Made by a program: the position numbers and the translations under genes
Part shown: positions 34,559-46,433 of the stretch, one piece after another
How positions within the stretch are numbered: the first letter of the stretch is position 1
How the letters are laid out: every line of letters starts with the position of its first letter
Notes under the pieces: generated by a model
The model's input: the letters and a program-made list of their open reading frames with translations, nothing else
What the model was told of the DNA's origin: nothing
Database searches by the model: none
Origin: Coprinopsis marcescibilis
Taxonomy: Eukaryota > Basidiomycota > Agaricomycetes > Agaricales > Psathyrellaceae
Assembly (NCBI GenBank): GCA_004369085.1
Contig: ML210267.1
Span: 1-64,000, forward strand
Direction of reading: 5' to 3'
Length of the DNA: 64,000 bases

Positions 34559-35228
34559 TCAAGGCAGGGGATGTAGGGATGCTGAGGGATGTGCAGAATT
34601 AGTGGCGATCCCATCCAACAACCTTGCCCTTTATACATGTCCCTGGTCCCTAAGGCACATGCGTATGTTGTTCAGGCTCGACAAAGCAGCCATCTGTGCT
34701 GACTGGACGCCCTGTTGCAATTGGTTTCGGTTTCCGTAAGAAACACATACTGTCCATGACTTTCATCACTCAGATCGAACCGATTCTGGCATTTCTTTGG
34801 CGTAAATCCGGATAGGGGAACCTCCGATGCGAAAGATGTATAATGCGAGTAGCGACATGTAGCGTCTAGCAGAGGTGACAAAGTTGAAATCGTCATGACC
34901 GTTACGTGGATAGATTGGCATGTCAGCTTCCGCATAGTCATCTCGAATGACGAGCGACTGCTTGGAATCTTGGCGATGTCTTGGCAAGGCGTCATCCGAA
35001 TTGCCTAACATTACCAGCCTCCGGCATTCATAAGTAGAACACACCGGCCAACCCGGGCTGTTCCTTTTGCTGTCTGTCTTCTGGATGTTCTCTTTTAGAC
35101 TGATAGTAACGTATTTAGATTGTAGCTAGGCGTACCGTAAAACAAGGAAATCCAAGCCCGATTCAATCTACGGCTATCAAGCCCTCCTTATCCACGCCCG
35201 CCCAAGTCATGAATCAACATGCTCACTG
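34559..35228. other. Intergenic, promoter side of the AIF-like gene
   Basis: No exon is supported between the AIF-like start and the stop of the terpene synthase. Confidence 0.45.
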
Positions 35229-36405
35229 CTACTGAAAGAGCTCCCCCAGTCTATACCGAGGACTCGAGCAATGAAACGAGCAATATCCCCTCGCAAAACT
35301 CTCCCAAGCGCGCAGAGCCTCTGGATGCGGTGCAAGGATCTTCAACACCCGCTGGTGATTCGCCAAAGTGCTCTCCGTTGTCTGCTTGACAACCTCGAGT
35401 TTCGTCTTGTGTTCGCACAGAGCTCTCGTCGAGACATAGTTGGTCGTCTCATGTTCAGCTTCTTCTTTGTAGAATGACAAAACGTCGCTGAATGCGAATT
35501 AGTAAAGAGCCATATGAGTCTGAACAGTGATCTATCTTACTTGGCGCTACAGATAAAGTCCAACTGCTCGGGAAACGCCTGGATGATGATTATATGTATG
35601 TCAGATACGTATAACATCGAGAGACCGAAAACGACGGAGGAATGCTTACCTGTATGTAAGCAGCACGCGGCATGCTTGTGGGGAAAGCCAAAACCGCATA
35701 GACATCTGCAACCCCGGACATGCACCGAACATGTCGCGCATACTCACGCGCATCCTCGGAGACCTGCCAACTCGGACATCAGAGACCATAACCCCAGACG
35801 GTGCGCAAGACCAGAAGGAGACTCACCGCCAACGCCTGCCCCTCAAACTCCAGGGCGCAGCTCATCATAAACCTCAACGTGGTCGCGATAATCAAATTCG
35901 CAACGAAATGCTCAAACTGCAATGGGACTTCCCGGAGGAAAGCCCCAAACGAATCGAGCACAGGGTCCTCGTGTCGCCCGTTCAACAGCGACGTCATGGA
36001 GAACGAACGCAGGTGTCCGATGTCTTTCTGGAAGGTATCGTCCGCGTAGACTATAAACCCCGTGTACAGCGAAAGCCATACACGGACCTCGAGATCCTCG
36101 ATGTGGTCGTAGCTGGTTTGGACGATTACCACGCCCACCTTGGCTGATTGGCAGAATGTTGTCTTGCCTGGAATTTCTTCCGGCTCGAGGAAGTATGATT
36201 TCTGTCGGGTGCGCTCAACGCATGCCTCCCAGAGTTTAGTGTCGAAGGGCAACGTGTCGTACTTGGCGTCGCATCCTTCAAGAAAACTGAGGACGGTCGC
36301 TTTGATCTCTTGTTTGTATACAGGGTCAAGACCGGCGGTCGCTGTGGAGTGCGCTTGCGCTAAGCTCTGTCATCGGTAACGCAAAATGTATGGCTCACCA
36401 CTCAT
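35229..36405 (-). CDS. Trichodiene-synthase-like (TRI5 family) sesquiterpene cyclase
   Basis: The predicted enzyme would ionise and cyclise farnesyl diphosphate. Exons 36399-36405, 35827-36359, 35650-35763, 35541-35578 and 35229-35487 give 316 residues. The Asp-rich segment is VYADDTFQKDIGHL and the Mg-binding NSE-type motif is NDVLSFYKEEAEHE, with RYRLGELF near the C-terminus as in TRI5-type enzymes. The NSE motif is produced by joining exons 4 and 5 (GCCAA|CGACG). The first exon is only 7 nt and its intron 39 nt, so the start is provisional. No other terpene-pathway gene is adjacent; the P450 is over 20 kb away. Confidence 0.85.
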
Positions 36406-37050
36406 AGTATGAAATCTTGAGGAATCCTTATCGAACGGTTAATGTCCAACAGCACCAACATGAGTGGATTTTATACCTCACAGATTTCAAATTTAGGATC
36501 ACTCAACATTAAATCACACGCCAGACCGTAGACAAGTGTTTTCCAAACCCGTAGGGTAAAGGACATAGGGTACGCACGGTGGCTAAGTTGTTCGGTCGCC
36601 TACTGTGTGGTTCCTTAATTAGAGGTTCCTGATGTAAAAAAGGGTAAGTCCCGAACACACCGTTAGTACTGCCAATATCTGGCGTATCTGAACTAACCAT
36701 GTTAGATCTTCTTATGATGTTGAGAGCCAGTGTTAATCGGTAAGCACGTATCAAGACGCCCTCGTCCTATGAACTGGCCCGAATAGCTGGTACCCGACCA
36801 CCAACGACGACAAAAAATAAGGCTTTGTCCAGATATACCGGAAGCGTTAAGACATATCAAGCCACATAGCCGATTTTCTTCCGATGTGGTAGGACATTGG
36901 CTTTCAAGACTACCAGGTCATAGCATAGCATAACGACCGGAATTTTTACACTGCCGGTAAAGTAGAGCCTATTAAGGAGAGTAGGAGTATAAATGGAGTC
37001 AGCTAAACTCGAATGGACACTTCGTCAAACCTACCGAATCTAGAGTTGAA
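36406..37050. other. Intergenic, promoter side of the terpene synthase
   Basis: Nothing recognisable is seen on either strand. Confidence 0.4.
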
Positions 37051-37686
37051 TCACCTGTGAACCCCCGAGAACAATGCGAATCGTGCGATACCCAAGGTAC
37101 CGAATATGCACTTGCTCGGTGTATGTACTACGAGGGATGTTGAAACAGAGATTTCCAAATTTGAATCAATGGGCCATGACGGAGAACCAATTCGCACAGC
37201 TTCGAATACATCCCTTGGCTCATCTTCCTCTGTTGAAGCCATGAAAGAACACCTGAGTACGACCCCTCGATACTTGCTGACCTGAGTTGCCTCAACGTTC
37301 AACGTTCGACCTCCGCGAGTTGCCCAAGGGTGAACATATAGAATCGTTCTGCGAATAACCCGAAACGCATAATCACAGCGGCTTGAAACCCGCCAGTTCA
37401 TTAAGTGCCACTGTTCCAATGAAGGCCAGTGTTCGACTAGGTGTGGGTGCAGCAAACGATGATGGTGGTCGAGAACGAAGAGATTCGGCTTGCCAAGCGG
37501 TTTTGATGATGGTATGTGACAGTGGTTGCACGCTTTGGGATGCCACTGGTTTCTGGCTTGACCTCGAATCAATCCTTTGTCGACATTTATGACCAAACCG
37601 CTACGATTCTCAAAGAAAGCCGACCCACATATGAAACACACCATTACTTTCATCTGAAGTGAAGATTTGCGAAATGCAATGCCCAA
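37051..37686 (-). CDS. Hypothetical 211-residue protein with paired CxxC motifs
   Basis: A single open frame of 211 codons carries VMVCFICGSAFFENRSGL, then about 30 residues later WHPKACNHCHIP. The two CxxC pairs could bind zinc. The rest is unfamiliar. No splice signals are needed. The length is more than expected by chance, but the codon pattern is not convincing and no family is recognised. It may be a relic or a spurious frame. Confidence 0.25.
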   Translation of the reverse strand: MGIAFRKSSLQMKVMVCFICGSAFFENRSGLVINVDKGLIRGQARNQWHPKACNHCHIPSSKPLGKPNLFVLDHHHRLLHPHLVEHWPSLEQWHLMNWRVSSRCDYAFRVIRRTILYVHPWATRGGRTLNVEATQVSKYRGVVLRCSFMASTEEDEPRDVFEAVRIGSPSWPIDSNLEISVSTSLVVHTPSKCIFGTLGIARFALFSGVHR

Positions 37687-37916
37687 TTACGAAGCTGCCA
37701 GCTGGAGGGCTCTCGCAATACACCCTGGCCTGAGATATCTTCATTTCTTCGATAGTCTATTCGGCTCGAGCTGTTTATACTCACTCATGTGACTGTTATG
37801 AATGATTAGCAGCGCCCCAGTTACTCTGTACGACGAGCAGCAAGATCCGATTTTGGCTTCCTCGGTCCACGCCACCAGGCCAAGTTAAAGCGGTTGACCA
37901 CAAACACCCAAGCACC

Positions 37917-39372
37917 ATGGATACTCAAGCTCAATCTCAAATGACTATTGAAGCCTCAGCAGAAGGAGAAGGAGTGCAAAAAGCAGGGGAAGGCCCTGAT
38001 CCCAAACCCATATCTTCCGGTGAGTAGTCACCGTACCTGTGCACGGCCCTGACAGTGAAAACAGCCCCTAACGCGCAATATCCAGATAAATACGACGAGC
38101 TCGTGCACTACTTCAAATACGCCTCATCGTGCTACATCTTGTTCTGCCCAAAGCCATGCGGAAACACGCTAGTCACCACCGTACGCCTCCCAGTTTAAGG
38201 CTGACCAGTTTCTGACGAGTCTGACCACTCTGCCCTCCTAGTTCTCCAATGCGATGACAGACATCCAAGGCTTCATCGCACGAGACATGCACCGCAAAGA
38301 GCTCGTCGTCGCGTTACGCGGAAGGTTAGTAGCTGTCACGGATTCTCCTGGTACCAGTGACCGACGAATGCACCTGCAGCGCCTCGGTAGTGGACATTGT
38401 CCTAGACGGCCAAGTCCTTCTGGTCCCATTTATGGCCCCTGGAATCAAAGCTCCTAGTACGTGTCATCCGCCTTCCATGTATATTCTCCTCACGTACCAC
38501 ACGCCCACAGCCGGAGTCCGAGTCCACGCAGGGTTCCTAACTGCGTGCGTCCCAATTACAATACGTCCCACTAACAATCCAAATACCCATTCTCACACTC
38601 CCACAGATGGGACTCGGTCGCCCTCCAGGTCCTCGCAATCCTCAAAGTTCAACTCAAAGCACACCCCGACTTTACTCTTGTAACAACCGGACACTCACTC
38701 GGCGGTGCAATCGCCCTTCTCGCCGCTCTCTCCCTCCACGGAACATTTTCTGCAAGCCCAGTCAGAACCTACTCGTATGGTGCTCCTAGGACAGGTGTAC
38801 GTGCTCGCTTTCCTTCAATGCTCAACCCATCTCATATCCTGCGCAGAATAAGATATTTGCTGAGTATGTGAACGGCCTTTTCCACGACAGAGCGCACAGG
38901 GGTAAGATCGACCCTTTTTTCGAGTCCGTCCAAGCAATCTCTAACCAAATATGTAGTGGTCCACGGACATGACGGGTAACTATACACCACACCCTCTCTT
39001 CAACATGCACCCCCCTAACCCTTTTACTCCGCATCCAACCAGTGTGCCAACCATTATACCCGCATCTTTAGGCTATCACCACCACGGTAATAATACCCAC
39101 ATCGTCCCCGGCCCATCTCGCCCACTCACCCGAACCCCCGTAGGCATCGAGTACTGGCAGAACGGCAAACCACCCTCCGCAAAATGCACAGTAGAATGCG
39201 ATATTTCGGGCGAAGATCCCAAATGCTCCGCATCGGTCCCGACGAAGGGTGTCACAGTCGACCATACAAACGTGCGTCTAGGCTTCCAATGTTCTGAGGT
39301 TATACAGAGGCTGATACCAGTATGTATTTTTAGTACTTTGGAATCCTAGTATCGACGCCGTTCTGCCTATAA
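37917..39372 (+). CDS. Class 3 lipase (alpha/beta hydrolase, GHSLGG)
   Basis: Multiple short exons join into a class 3 lipase: [78 protein letters not shown], the nucleophile elbow [59 protein letters not shown] and HGIEYW, which carries the catalytic His. The last exon reads [12 protein letters not shown], with TAA at 39370-39372. Ser in GHSLGG and the expected Asp/His positions are present. The N-terminus ([14 protein letters not shown]) is polar, so unlike secreted family members it shows no signal peptide, unless an upstream exon was missed. Confidence 0.88.
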
Positions 39373-39485
39373 CGAAGAGTGTTTCTTCGGGCTGAACGAA
39401 CGGAATAAAAGAGCCAAGGAAACGTTTATAATTTTCTTTATACTGCAGAATACAATAATGGTACCCAATCAACGAAAGAACCATC

Positions 39486-40926
39486 TTAAGCAGCCGCTCC
39501 CCGACTCGCAGCTTCCTCCAACCCCTCCAACCTCGCAACCTGTCTACAAAAAAATCAGCAGCACACTCAACTCTGCCAAACACATAAACCCACCTATCCC
39601 TAATCGCCTCCTGCCACCTCTGCAACTTTGCAATCTCATGCACCTGGAACCCATAAATCTTGGGCCGATACCTATCCGCCTTCATCGCCACACTCGCCGT
39701 ACTAATATTCTCTCCTCCACCCTCGGCAACCTCCGTCTCCTCCCTCATCCTGCTCCGCCTATTCCTCGCCTCCGCCTCAGCCTCAGCACCTCCCCTAGCC
39801 GCAGTCCGGCTACTTCCACCCCCATACTCGCTCGGGCCACTCTTGGGTGGGAGGAGGGTAGGGTAGACGAGGAAGAGCAGATGCGGGAAGGTCGTGCCAA
39901 AGTATGCGCCATCAATGGACCCATGTCGCGAGCTCTTGGGCGAATAGAGGTCTTCGCACCGTCCACAGTAGAGCTTGACGCTTTTTTCATATGGTATGTC
40001 CGTCAGACCGACGGGGAGCAGGCTTTGTTGGTGGCATAGCACGCGCGGGCACCTCCCGAATTCTGCGCGTTTGTATTTCTCCAGCTAGAAGGTTGTTGTG
40101 GGTTTGAGTATGGATAGATGGGTTTGTTGGGTGTGTGACGGTTGAGTGAGATGGATTGGGGTCATGAGTTGGAAGGGTAAGGACGATTGAGATTGGTTAG
40201 GATAAGATCACTGGTAGAACGAGGAAGAACGAAACATACCATCTTCTGCAGCCCCCTCGCAGTAACAATCCATCTCGCATGGATAAGCCCATACAGCAAT
40301 CGCGCCTGCACATCCAATGACCCGCGCAGCTCATCTTGAATATCATCATCTAAACAAAGAGCAAAGAGCAAATACAGTTAGTTCCAGCGTCATCCTCGTT
40401 AAACAAACACAACAACAACGCTGCTGCTACTGCTACTCACCCAGATTATCAGTAATCAAATCCAACGCCTGCGAATAATTCGCAACCTCATTATTCAGCC
40501 CTGTAAGGTTGAACCGATCGAGAATGAAATCTTCGTCCACTTCGCAAAAGTATTCGTTGCCTTTGCTGGAGAGGAACCACGAGATCCACTGTTAGTCCAT
40601 TAGTCCATATCCAACAGCACATCAGCCATTCGGCAAGTCAGACATCCGTCATCCATCGTCATAGTCAGAGGAGGTGCAGTTGAGCGTCGTCGAGCGAATG
40701 AGCCAGCCGTAATGAGCAAAGCAGCGGTGGTAGTGATCGTCGCATTCAAGAATTGCAGGCAGAAACGCATAAGAATATATATCCCAACGCACAGAGCAAG
40801 AAGGGTTACTGACAGAGCTATATAATGCAAGAAAACATTCGTTTATCAACACCAATCTCCCAGCCCGCAATCATTACAACACGCACCTAGAGTAGTCCGA
40901 ATCAGACTCGGATGTAATGTCCTCCA
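39486..40926 (-). CDS. Casein kinase 2 regulatory subunit beta
   Basis: CK2-beta dimerises and docks substrates on the CK2 catalytic subunit. Exons 40887-40926, 40814-40817, 40441-40588, 40240-40349, 39594-40084 and 39486-39543, plus one upstream A of a split start codon, sum to 852 nt (283 residues). Signatures: [31 protein letters not shown], the zinc ribbon [20 protein letters not shown] with [11 protein letters not shown], and [18 protein letters not shown] long acidic Ala/Arg/Glu-rich insert follows the Pro-Lys-Ser loop. The terminal intron 39544-39593 yields [16 protein letters not shown]; ignoring it gives a false extension into the lipase. The N-terminal MED needs an intron inside ATG (acceptor at 40927) and a 4-nt microexon. 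Confidence 0.9.
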
Positions 40927-41593
40927 CTGTCCCATAAAGGCCCCGTAAACTCCCTTCTACTTCTGTAGAGGTTTAATGGACTCAACTGGTTAACGTAGCT
41001 TATGGCTGTCCTAGACCACTGGCAGAGGAGAAGTAAGTGGGACGATGAGGAGGAACTTTGAATTGATCGAGGCTGCATTCCTCGTCCGAAAGCAGCTTTG
41101 TCGCGAGGCTTGGTGTTTGACCCTGTTTGATTCGAGGTCCAACAGCTTCTTGCGCCCCTATTTCTCCTGTTCCTCCTAGTTCTGGTCAGTTCTAAGCGAG
41201 AAACAGATAGGAAAATTACCATATCATTAGCCAGAAGTCAGACAGAGCATGTCGAGAAGCTGAGGCAATAGATATGTGAAAGGCAATAATTAATATTCCA
41301 ATGCGGGTCACCTGCTTGCAAGCCTATAGATATATCTTCGTACCCTGTATGATGTGTGATGTATAGTTGTAAATAGATACAGAACGTTCCAAGCCAATGC
41401 AGAAGAAAATGATACAATATTATCGATGACCGATATGTCAATGAGGGCCGCCATCACGACCAAAATTAGCGATGCAGGGGGAGAAGTATTACGGGCCAAA
41501 ACATTATTAAAGAAAAGAAAGAGTGACAGTTTGCACCACAAAGCGAAGGACAGCAACCAAGCAGCCAAAGCTCCAACGACCCAGACGATTCAT
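40927..41593. other. Upstream region of CK2-beta and 3' flank of the adenylating protein
   Basis: This must contain the leader exon of CK2-beta supplying the A of the split ATG. I could not choose its donor site. No other gene is seen. Confidence 0.4.
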
Positions 41594-44500
41594 TTAAGAA
41601 TCCCAAATCGCACCAAAGGCCGGAATGCCACGGCTCATCATCCCATACACCACCTTCTGCGTCAACGGCTCGTTCGAAATAATCGCAACAGCCTCAGCAT
41701 CAAACTCCTTCACAAGCCTCAACACCAGCTTGACCATATCAGGCTTTCCATGCTTGCGAGTATCTGCACCAAACACGTCAGAATCGACACTCTGAAAACG
41801 CCAGGAGACAACATACCGTAGATAACAGCCTCAGGGTTGGCCTCCAAGATCGAATCGCACAGCTTGTCTCCAAAAGTCTCCCTGACGTTCGGTGCAGTCC
41901 ACAACACGCGCATGGGGATCCTCTTCTCGAAAATCGCAGGCGCACACGGACCGATGCCAGACCCGGTAGCAACGACGACCATTCGCCTGAACATGGGCAC
42001 GAGCTTGAGGACACCATAAGTCGGGACACCCTTGACCCACAGCTTGGTCGGGGGGCTGTTGATGTGCTTGCTGGTCCAGTCACCCGCGCGACTGACAACG
42101 ATAGAGTATCCAGTGCGTCCAGGAATGGGGATCGCGGCGAATCCGTGCCATTCCTTAAGAGGAGCGTCGGAGACACGGACAAAGGTACCGGCGTCGGGAG
42201 TGACTAGAACAAGGAATCAGAACACGGAAAAGATAGAAGAGGGCATAGTAATGGATACACACCACCATAGTTGAACCACAATCGGACAGCGTGGTTGGAG
42301 AGGACCTCGGGGATAACCTCAACCTTGCGGAGACGGAACCAGGGCCAGATGATGGAGCAGGTCAAAATCACCACGAGCCAGAATTGGGGGGACTTGAGGA
42401 GGGTCTGGCCGAGAGTCTGGCCTTCGGGCATGTAGTCGATGGTGAGGAACATGAACTGAGCCAACAAGTTAATTCACGGGGTAATCATCAGGGGCGTAGG
42501 AGAGGCTCACCTGAACCCAGACCAAAGCGAGAGCGGACCATCCAAGGAATCGATGGGTGTTTTCAAAGGTGTCGTGCATCTTCTTCCTGAGGGCAGGGAA
42601 GGCAAAGACGAGGATACCGAGGATTTCAGCCAAGATGATGTAGGTGACGGTGACAGTGCGGACGGAGGTCTAAATGAGGCGTGTTAGACAGGGTCGCATC
42701 GTTAGAAGGCGGGAGAACATTACCTTTCCCTTGTTGATCATTTCCTTGGTGGCCTGAGCAGTGAAAGCGCAGAGCCAGAGGAAGGCAGAGACACCAGCGC
42801 CAGAGTGGATACCACCGATAGTATAGATCCTAGCCGCAACACGTCGAATAACCAAGGGCCATCTAAAGCATCGTCGCAATCAGTCACAGCACGAAGCCAT
42901 TTGCGAAAAGAGCACGTACGAAGAGGGAATAGCAGTGAAGATCGTAAAGAGAGTGTTGATGACGATTTCTTGCCTCATGAGGACACCGATGAAGACATTC
43001 GCCACGACAATCCCACCGAGCCTGTTTGCATCATAATCCTTTTTGACCAGAACCCAGATGAGCAACGCCACGTTGACGAGGAAGACGACACTGAACAAGC
43101 GTCTGTAGAGCGAGAACACCTGGTGGCGCAAGTTGCGAACAACACGACCTTGCGTCTTCTGGGGCTGGTCATCCTCTTCGTAGCCAGACCAAATGTACTC
43201 TTGCTTCTCGATGGCGGAGGAAGCCGAGGAGTCGACTTCCTTGATATGCGAGCCGACGATGGTTGAGGCTGCTGTCGAGACCAAGCTGTGGTCGGAGGCA
43301 CGGTGCGGGAGGGTCGGAACCCGGGTATTTTGGGGCTGGGAGACGATGGCGGGTGGGAGGGTGATCCAGGCTGCGGCCGCAGGGGCAGTGGTAACGGGCT
43401 TGGAATCCTTTTCATCAGTCTTTGAATCGATGGCCATTTGGCGCAGGATCCTCTTGTCGGTCTTTCCATTGCTATAACAGATGGTCAGAGTGAATCAGGG
43501 ATGATAATCGCGATGATAAACATACGCAGTCTCAGGGAACCCGTCGAGGATGAGGTACTTGGTCGGCACAGCATAGTATGGCTGAATCTTGGATGTGGCA
43601 GCTTTGAGATCCTCGGGGTTCAGGTGACCAGGAGTGGCAAATCCCCAAAGCTCGCCATCAATCAAGAGGGCAGCTGCGGCCTTGACTCCGTGGGCAGTCT
43701 GTCCAATGTCATTAGCACATCTTCGAGCAGCAATACAAGTTTCGTATACGTACCTCCATCGCAGTGGAAACACCATCAAGCTCAACTCGGAATCCCTTAA
43801 TCTTGACCTGGCTGTCAATTCTCCCCAAATGGATCAAACTTCCATTGGAGTGCCAGCGACCCAAGTCACCGGTGTTGAACATGTACGAGCTGGGAAGCAG
43901 ACAGACGTCAATCAGTGTGTTCAGCCGGGAACGGAGAAGCACATACCCATCATCAGCGAAAGGGTCAGGAACATAACGCTCTGCAGTCTTGTCGGGGAGG
44001 TTAAGATATCCTTTGGTCACACAGGCACCACCACCCCACATCACACCGGGCTCGCCAATTGGCACAGGACGCATATTCTCATCCAGGATGTAGACAGTGT
44101 TGTTCGGGGTTGGTCCACCGATGGTAACGATCTCGCCAGGGACGTGAAGCTGGAGAGTGTTGACAATGGTAACCTCAGTGGGGCCGCATCCATTGTAAAA
44201 GTTCACTCGGGTTCCCCAGGCATCCGCGATGTCTGATAGAACGAAAATCTAAGCGTTATGATACGATGGTCGGATGGGTTGGTATGCTTACACTTGGGGC
44301 AGGCCTCACCAGCAACGATGACCGACTTGAGGTTGGGATAGTCGGCGGGGTTGTGAGGGGCGAGCATGGATGGGGTAGAAAACAGGATGTCGACCTTCCT
44401 CATGGTAGCCTTCCACTCCTTGGAGGACTTGCCTCGAAGACAGAGAGTCGCGCCGTTGACGATAGAGCCAAGAAGTTCCCATGCAGCAAAATCAAAGGAG

Positions 44501-45285
44501 ATGTTCAACATCTGAGAGACACGAATGCCAGCTTTCATGCCAAGGGTACCAGGAGAAGTGCAGAGCACTGAAGGCAGATTAGCTAAATTGGTAATGTTGA
44601 AAGACAATCCGCAACTCACAGTTGGTAACGTTTCCGTGAGTGACATTAACGCCCTTGGGAGTACCGGTAGTCCCTAACGAACAAGATAAGCAAGATGTAG
44701 AAACATGTTAACAAAAAGAAGCTTACCGCTGGTGTAGATGACATATACAGAGTTCCTAGGGCTAGCAAAATCGCGAGGCTTGACGCAGTGGTCGACGTTG
44801 TGGCTTCGGCAAACTACCTCGTCCAGGTATACGATCTCGGGTCCGGAACCCTCGACGCGGTGTTGGAACTTGCGGAGGGTAAGGATGACGGTAGGTGCCG
44901 AGTCCTTGATGGCGTGCTTCAAGGTGCTGTCGGAAACGACGTTGCCATCGAGCGGAATGTAGGCAGCGCCGGCCTTGAGGACACCCAAAATACCCGTGAG
45001 GATCAAAGGCACCCGCTCGACGACGAGGCAGACGCGGGATCCAAGGTTCACCCCCGACCCACGGAGGCGGGTGGCCAGACAGTTGGCTTGACGGTCCAAC
45101 TCGGCATAGGTAACCTGCTTTTCGAAGTCCTCGACGGCAATCTCGTTGGGGTTGGTCCTAGCATGGAACTCGAATGCTTGATGGACTGTCTGGAAAGGAA
45201 CGAAGACTTTAGCTCCTTGCCCATACTTCCAGAAGAGGGCTTGGTCGGCAGGGGAAAGGTGAGCAAGAAGATCTGCTGAGCCCAT
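41594..45285 (-). CDS. Adenylation domain - membrane helices - flavoreductase fusion (NRPS-like)
   Basis: About a dozen exons encode roughly 1000 residues. The first half is an NRPS-type adenylation domain: YTSGTTGTPKGVNVTHGN (A3), NFYNGCGPTE (A5), MFNTGDLGRW (A7), GRIDSQVKIKGFRVELDG (A8) and the A10 Lys in GKTDKRILRQ. No carrier motif (GGxS) follows. After a linker rich in Ala, Ser and Pro come several hydrophobic helices (VVFLVNVALLIWVLV; VTYIILAEILGILVFAFPAL; WSALALVWVQFMFLTIDY; FWLVVILTCSIIWPWF) with His in GGIHSGAG and THRFLGW. The last domain is ferredoxin-reductase-like: GYSIVVSRAGDWT and the nucleotide loop VVVATGSGIGPCAP. It resembles membrane NRPS-like proteins of fungi with no role known to me. 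A CTATAAAG box is 65 nt upstream. Confidence 0.88.
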
Positions 45286-45349
45286 TGCTGCTGATCTGCT
45301 GAGACTGTCGAGGAGGAGATGGGGAACATTTGGCAGAAATGGGGTCTGG

Positions 45350-45357
45350 CTTTATAG
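45350..45357 (-). promoter_or_regulatory. TATA box of the adenylation/reductase gene
   Basis: CTATAAAG on the minus strand lies 65 nt before the ATG at 45285. Confidence 0.55.
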
Positions 45358-46433
45358 TTCTTTGGGTCCCCGTATCTCTGGCAAAGTTCTTAGCTATGAT
45401 TCGGCGTAAGACCATCTTGAAGAGAAGCCCCTCAGGTCCCACTTCGGTGAGCGTAGGCGATGGTTCCGAGCACATAACAGTGATAAGCCAAGGTCGCATA
45501 ATCGTAGTAGGGTCTGGAGCGGGGATTATCCCACCGAGGCAACAAACCATTAATCAGCCCGTAGACTCCAGAACAGTCCATTAGTTCGGTATTGGAACGT
45601 AGTCTCGCCGCGATATAAACATTAAAGCAGTAGAAATGAACAGGACTTGAGTGATACTGAGTCGATCCCTGTCGTAGTCGAGATCAAAGAGCGGAGCACG
45701 CGACGCGGCTAACTCACTCTGTATTTGCTTCTGTTTTTTGCCACTGTCAAACTCTGGATATGGTTCCCACAGCCCTCCATCATCTCCCCACCGAACACTC
45801 AGGATATAATCATTATGAAATACTTGGTAAGTTGCTAACCAGGGTCTCTTGATAGGCTAGGGCGCTCGGGATGGTACAATGGTCTTTCGGCGCTTGGCAA
45901 CATCAAGGCTGTGTGACAAAAATCGTCGTTCGGTCCTCGAGGCATATCTACCCCGAAGCGTCCATGCAGAGATCATCGTGTTCTTCAAGACAAATGCGTA
46001 TTGACTTTCTTCTTGACTTCTTTTGAGTACCTGAACGTGCATAAGCATGCAATTCTTCATCTGCTCCAGGGGTTTTGATTGAACTTTCCCCCTGATTATC
46101 CTCCAGCCATAAAACTTGGATATTTCGCGGAAAATGGATCTTATCACCTCTGGAGATCTCCAGCATCTCTGGGGACCTTTTTTATCCCCCGCATGGTTCT
46201 GTCAGCACAGTATGAAACCCGACGCCGAGTGGAAACCTGCGGAAACCTCCCCCGCCTTCCCCGTGTGAGGATAGCTTGGCAAGGATTCCACATGGACCCC
46301 TAAGTCAAAGTAAGTGCAAACAAAACGGCAGTGACCGATCAAGCAAGTTTCCCTTTTCGACCAAGTCCACGATCTTCCAAGTCCCAACACCCCAATTCTA
46401 GGCAAATTGGTCTTTGCCCTGGCGGCTGTAGCT
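45358..46433. other. Divergent intergenic region
   Basis: Promoters of the adenylating protein (-) and ICT1 (+) lie here; no exon is supported. Confidence 0.45.

Noticed and set aside
39278..39485. Extension of the CK2-beta frame by about 70 codons past 39486
   Set aside because: It arises from reading through the intron 39544-39593. Splicing restores the conserved RDRQ end and a stop at 39486, and removes the overlap with the lipase gene.
12278..45285. One secondary-metabolite cluster linking the P450, terpene synthase and adenylating protein
   Set aside because: These genes are 20 kb or more apart and separated by housekeeping genes (uL30m, CK2-beta, MINDY), with no shared transporter or regulator.
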